Source: Pseudomonas sp.
GTDB lineage: Bacteria; Pseudomonadota; Gammaproteobacteria; Pseudomonadales; Pseudomonadaceae
DNA: 6,548 nucleotides
NCBI GenBank assembly: GCA_003488145.1
Contig: DNMQ01000303.1
Span: 1 to 6,548, forward strand
Direction: 5' to 3'
Part shown: piece after piece, positions 6,097-6,548 of the stretch
Layout of the letters: each line of letters begins with the position of its first letter
Position numbering within the stretch: position 1 is the stretch's first letter
Notes under the pieces: generated by a model
Database searches by the model: none
The model's input: the letters and a program-made list of their open reading frames with translations, nothing else
Told to the model about the DNA's origin: nothing
Made by a program: the position numbers and the translations under genes

Positions 6097-6548
6097 ATGA
6101 ATGCCCATATCGAACCCTTCTTCGATCCCGCGACTTTCACCTACAGCTACGTGGTCAGCGATCCGCAGACACGCCAATGCGCGGTGATCGATTCGGTGCT
6201 GGACTACGATCCGGCATCCGGCCGTACCTCCCATGCTACCGCCCAGCGTCTGGTCGACTATGTATGCGAGCAGGACCTCAAGGTGCAGTGGCTGCTGGAA
6301 ACCCACGTGCACGCGGACCATCTGAGCGCCGCGCCGTACCTCAGGCAGCAACTAGGTGGTCAGCTGGCGATCGGTGATCGCATCACCGTGGTGCAGGACA
6401 CCTTCGGCAAGCTGTTCAACGCCGGTACTGGCTTTGCGACCGATGGCCGCCAGTTCGACCACCTGTTCCACGATGGCGATACCTTCCAGGTCGGCAACAT
6501 CCAGGCGCGCGCCATCCATACCCCGGGACACACCCCGGCCTGCATGAC
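6097..6548 (+). CDS. MBL-fold metallo-hydrolase, ETHE1/Blh persulfide dioxygenase-like (3' end missing)
   Basis: The first 150 residues are present; the gene runs off the window, which is why no stop is seen. It is a metallo-beta-lactamase-fold protein with THVHADHLSAAPYL (69-82), giving the metal ligands H70, H72, D74 and H75, and HTPGHTPAC (141-149), with H145 as a further ligand. The LETHVHADHLSAAPYL context is typical of the ETHE1/Blh group, whose members are mononuclear iron persulfide dioxygenases that oxidise glutathione persulfide to sulfite during sulfide detoxification. The aspartate ligand expected further on, and any fused rhodanese domain, would lie beyond the window. Plain hydrolase (glyoxalase II-like) activity is an alternative, but the motif context favours the dioxygenase group. 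It is preceded by a strong ribosome binding site and a putative operator, so it probably starts its own transcript. Confidence 0.85.
   Translation, partial: MNAHIEPFFDPATFTYSYVVSDPQTRQCAVIDSVLDYDPASGRTSHATAQRLVDYVCEQDLKVQWLLETHVHADHLSAAPYLRQQLGGQLAIGDRITVVQDTFGKLFNAGTGFATDGRQFDHLFHDGDTFQVGNIQARAIHTPGHTPACM

Overview
The window is about 6.5 kb of GC-rich, gene-dense chromosome from a Gram-negative gammaproteobacterium, most likely a Pseudomonas or Stutzerimonas relative. This is inferred from the high GC content, the tight operons with overlapping start/stop codons and GTG starts, the protein families present (a MotA/MotB-like stator pair, a GufA-type ZIP transporter, a periplasmic adaptor for a tripartite exporter, a persulfide-dioxygenase-like MBL protein), and general familiarity with pseudomonad proteins. 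No marker gene confirms the genus. I see no insertion sequence, phage gene, CRISPR array, tRNA or rRNA.

Left block (1-1686, + strand). After the last codons of an upstream gene (ending at 41) and a short promoter region, two genes overlap by 4 bp: a MotA/TolQ/ExbB-family channel subunit (143-958) and a MotB-like protein with one membrane helix and a C-terminal OmpA peptidoglycan-binding domain (955-1686). Together they look like a complete ion-driven stator unit, with no flagellar gene visible nearby.

Middle block (1691-5942). A ZIP-family metal transporter (1691-2623, - strand) converges on the stator pair: the two stop codons are separated by 4 bp and both lie in a perfect 12-bp palindrome. 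The ZIP gene is divergent from a three-gene + strand operon: a HlyD-type adaptor (2809-3993), an FtsX/MacB-type permease (3998-5218) and an ABC ATPase (5211-5942). The order adaptor-permease-ATPase, with permease and ATPase as separate proteins, matches the DevBCA type of tripartite exporter rather than the fused MacAB type. An outer-membrane TolC-like partner is not in the window.

Right block (5943-6548). A 154-bp intergenic region with a strikingly AT-rich core precedes the first 150 codons of an MBL-fold hydrolase of the ETHE1/Blh persulfide dioxygenase type, which runs off the end.

The most notable non-coding signal is a pair of near-identical 15-bp sites, TACCCCCATGGGTAT (2736-2750) and TACCCCCACCGGTAT (6059-6073), matching at 13 of 15 positions. 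One is in the ZIP/exporter divergent region and the other is directly upstream of the MBL gene. Both have the C-tract-plus-inverted-AT-ends look of operators for CsoR/RcnR/CstR-family repressors. This suggests, but does not prove, that the exporter and the sulfur-detoxification gene share a metal- or persulfide-sensing regulator. The co-regulation is the best candidate here for an undescribed system.
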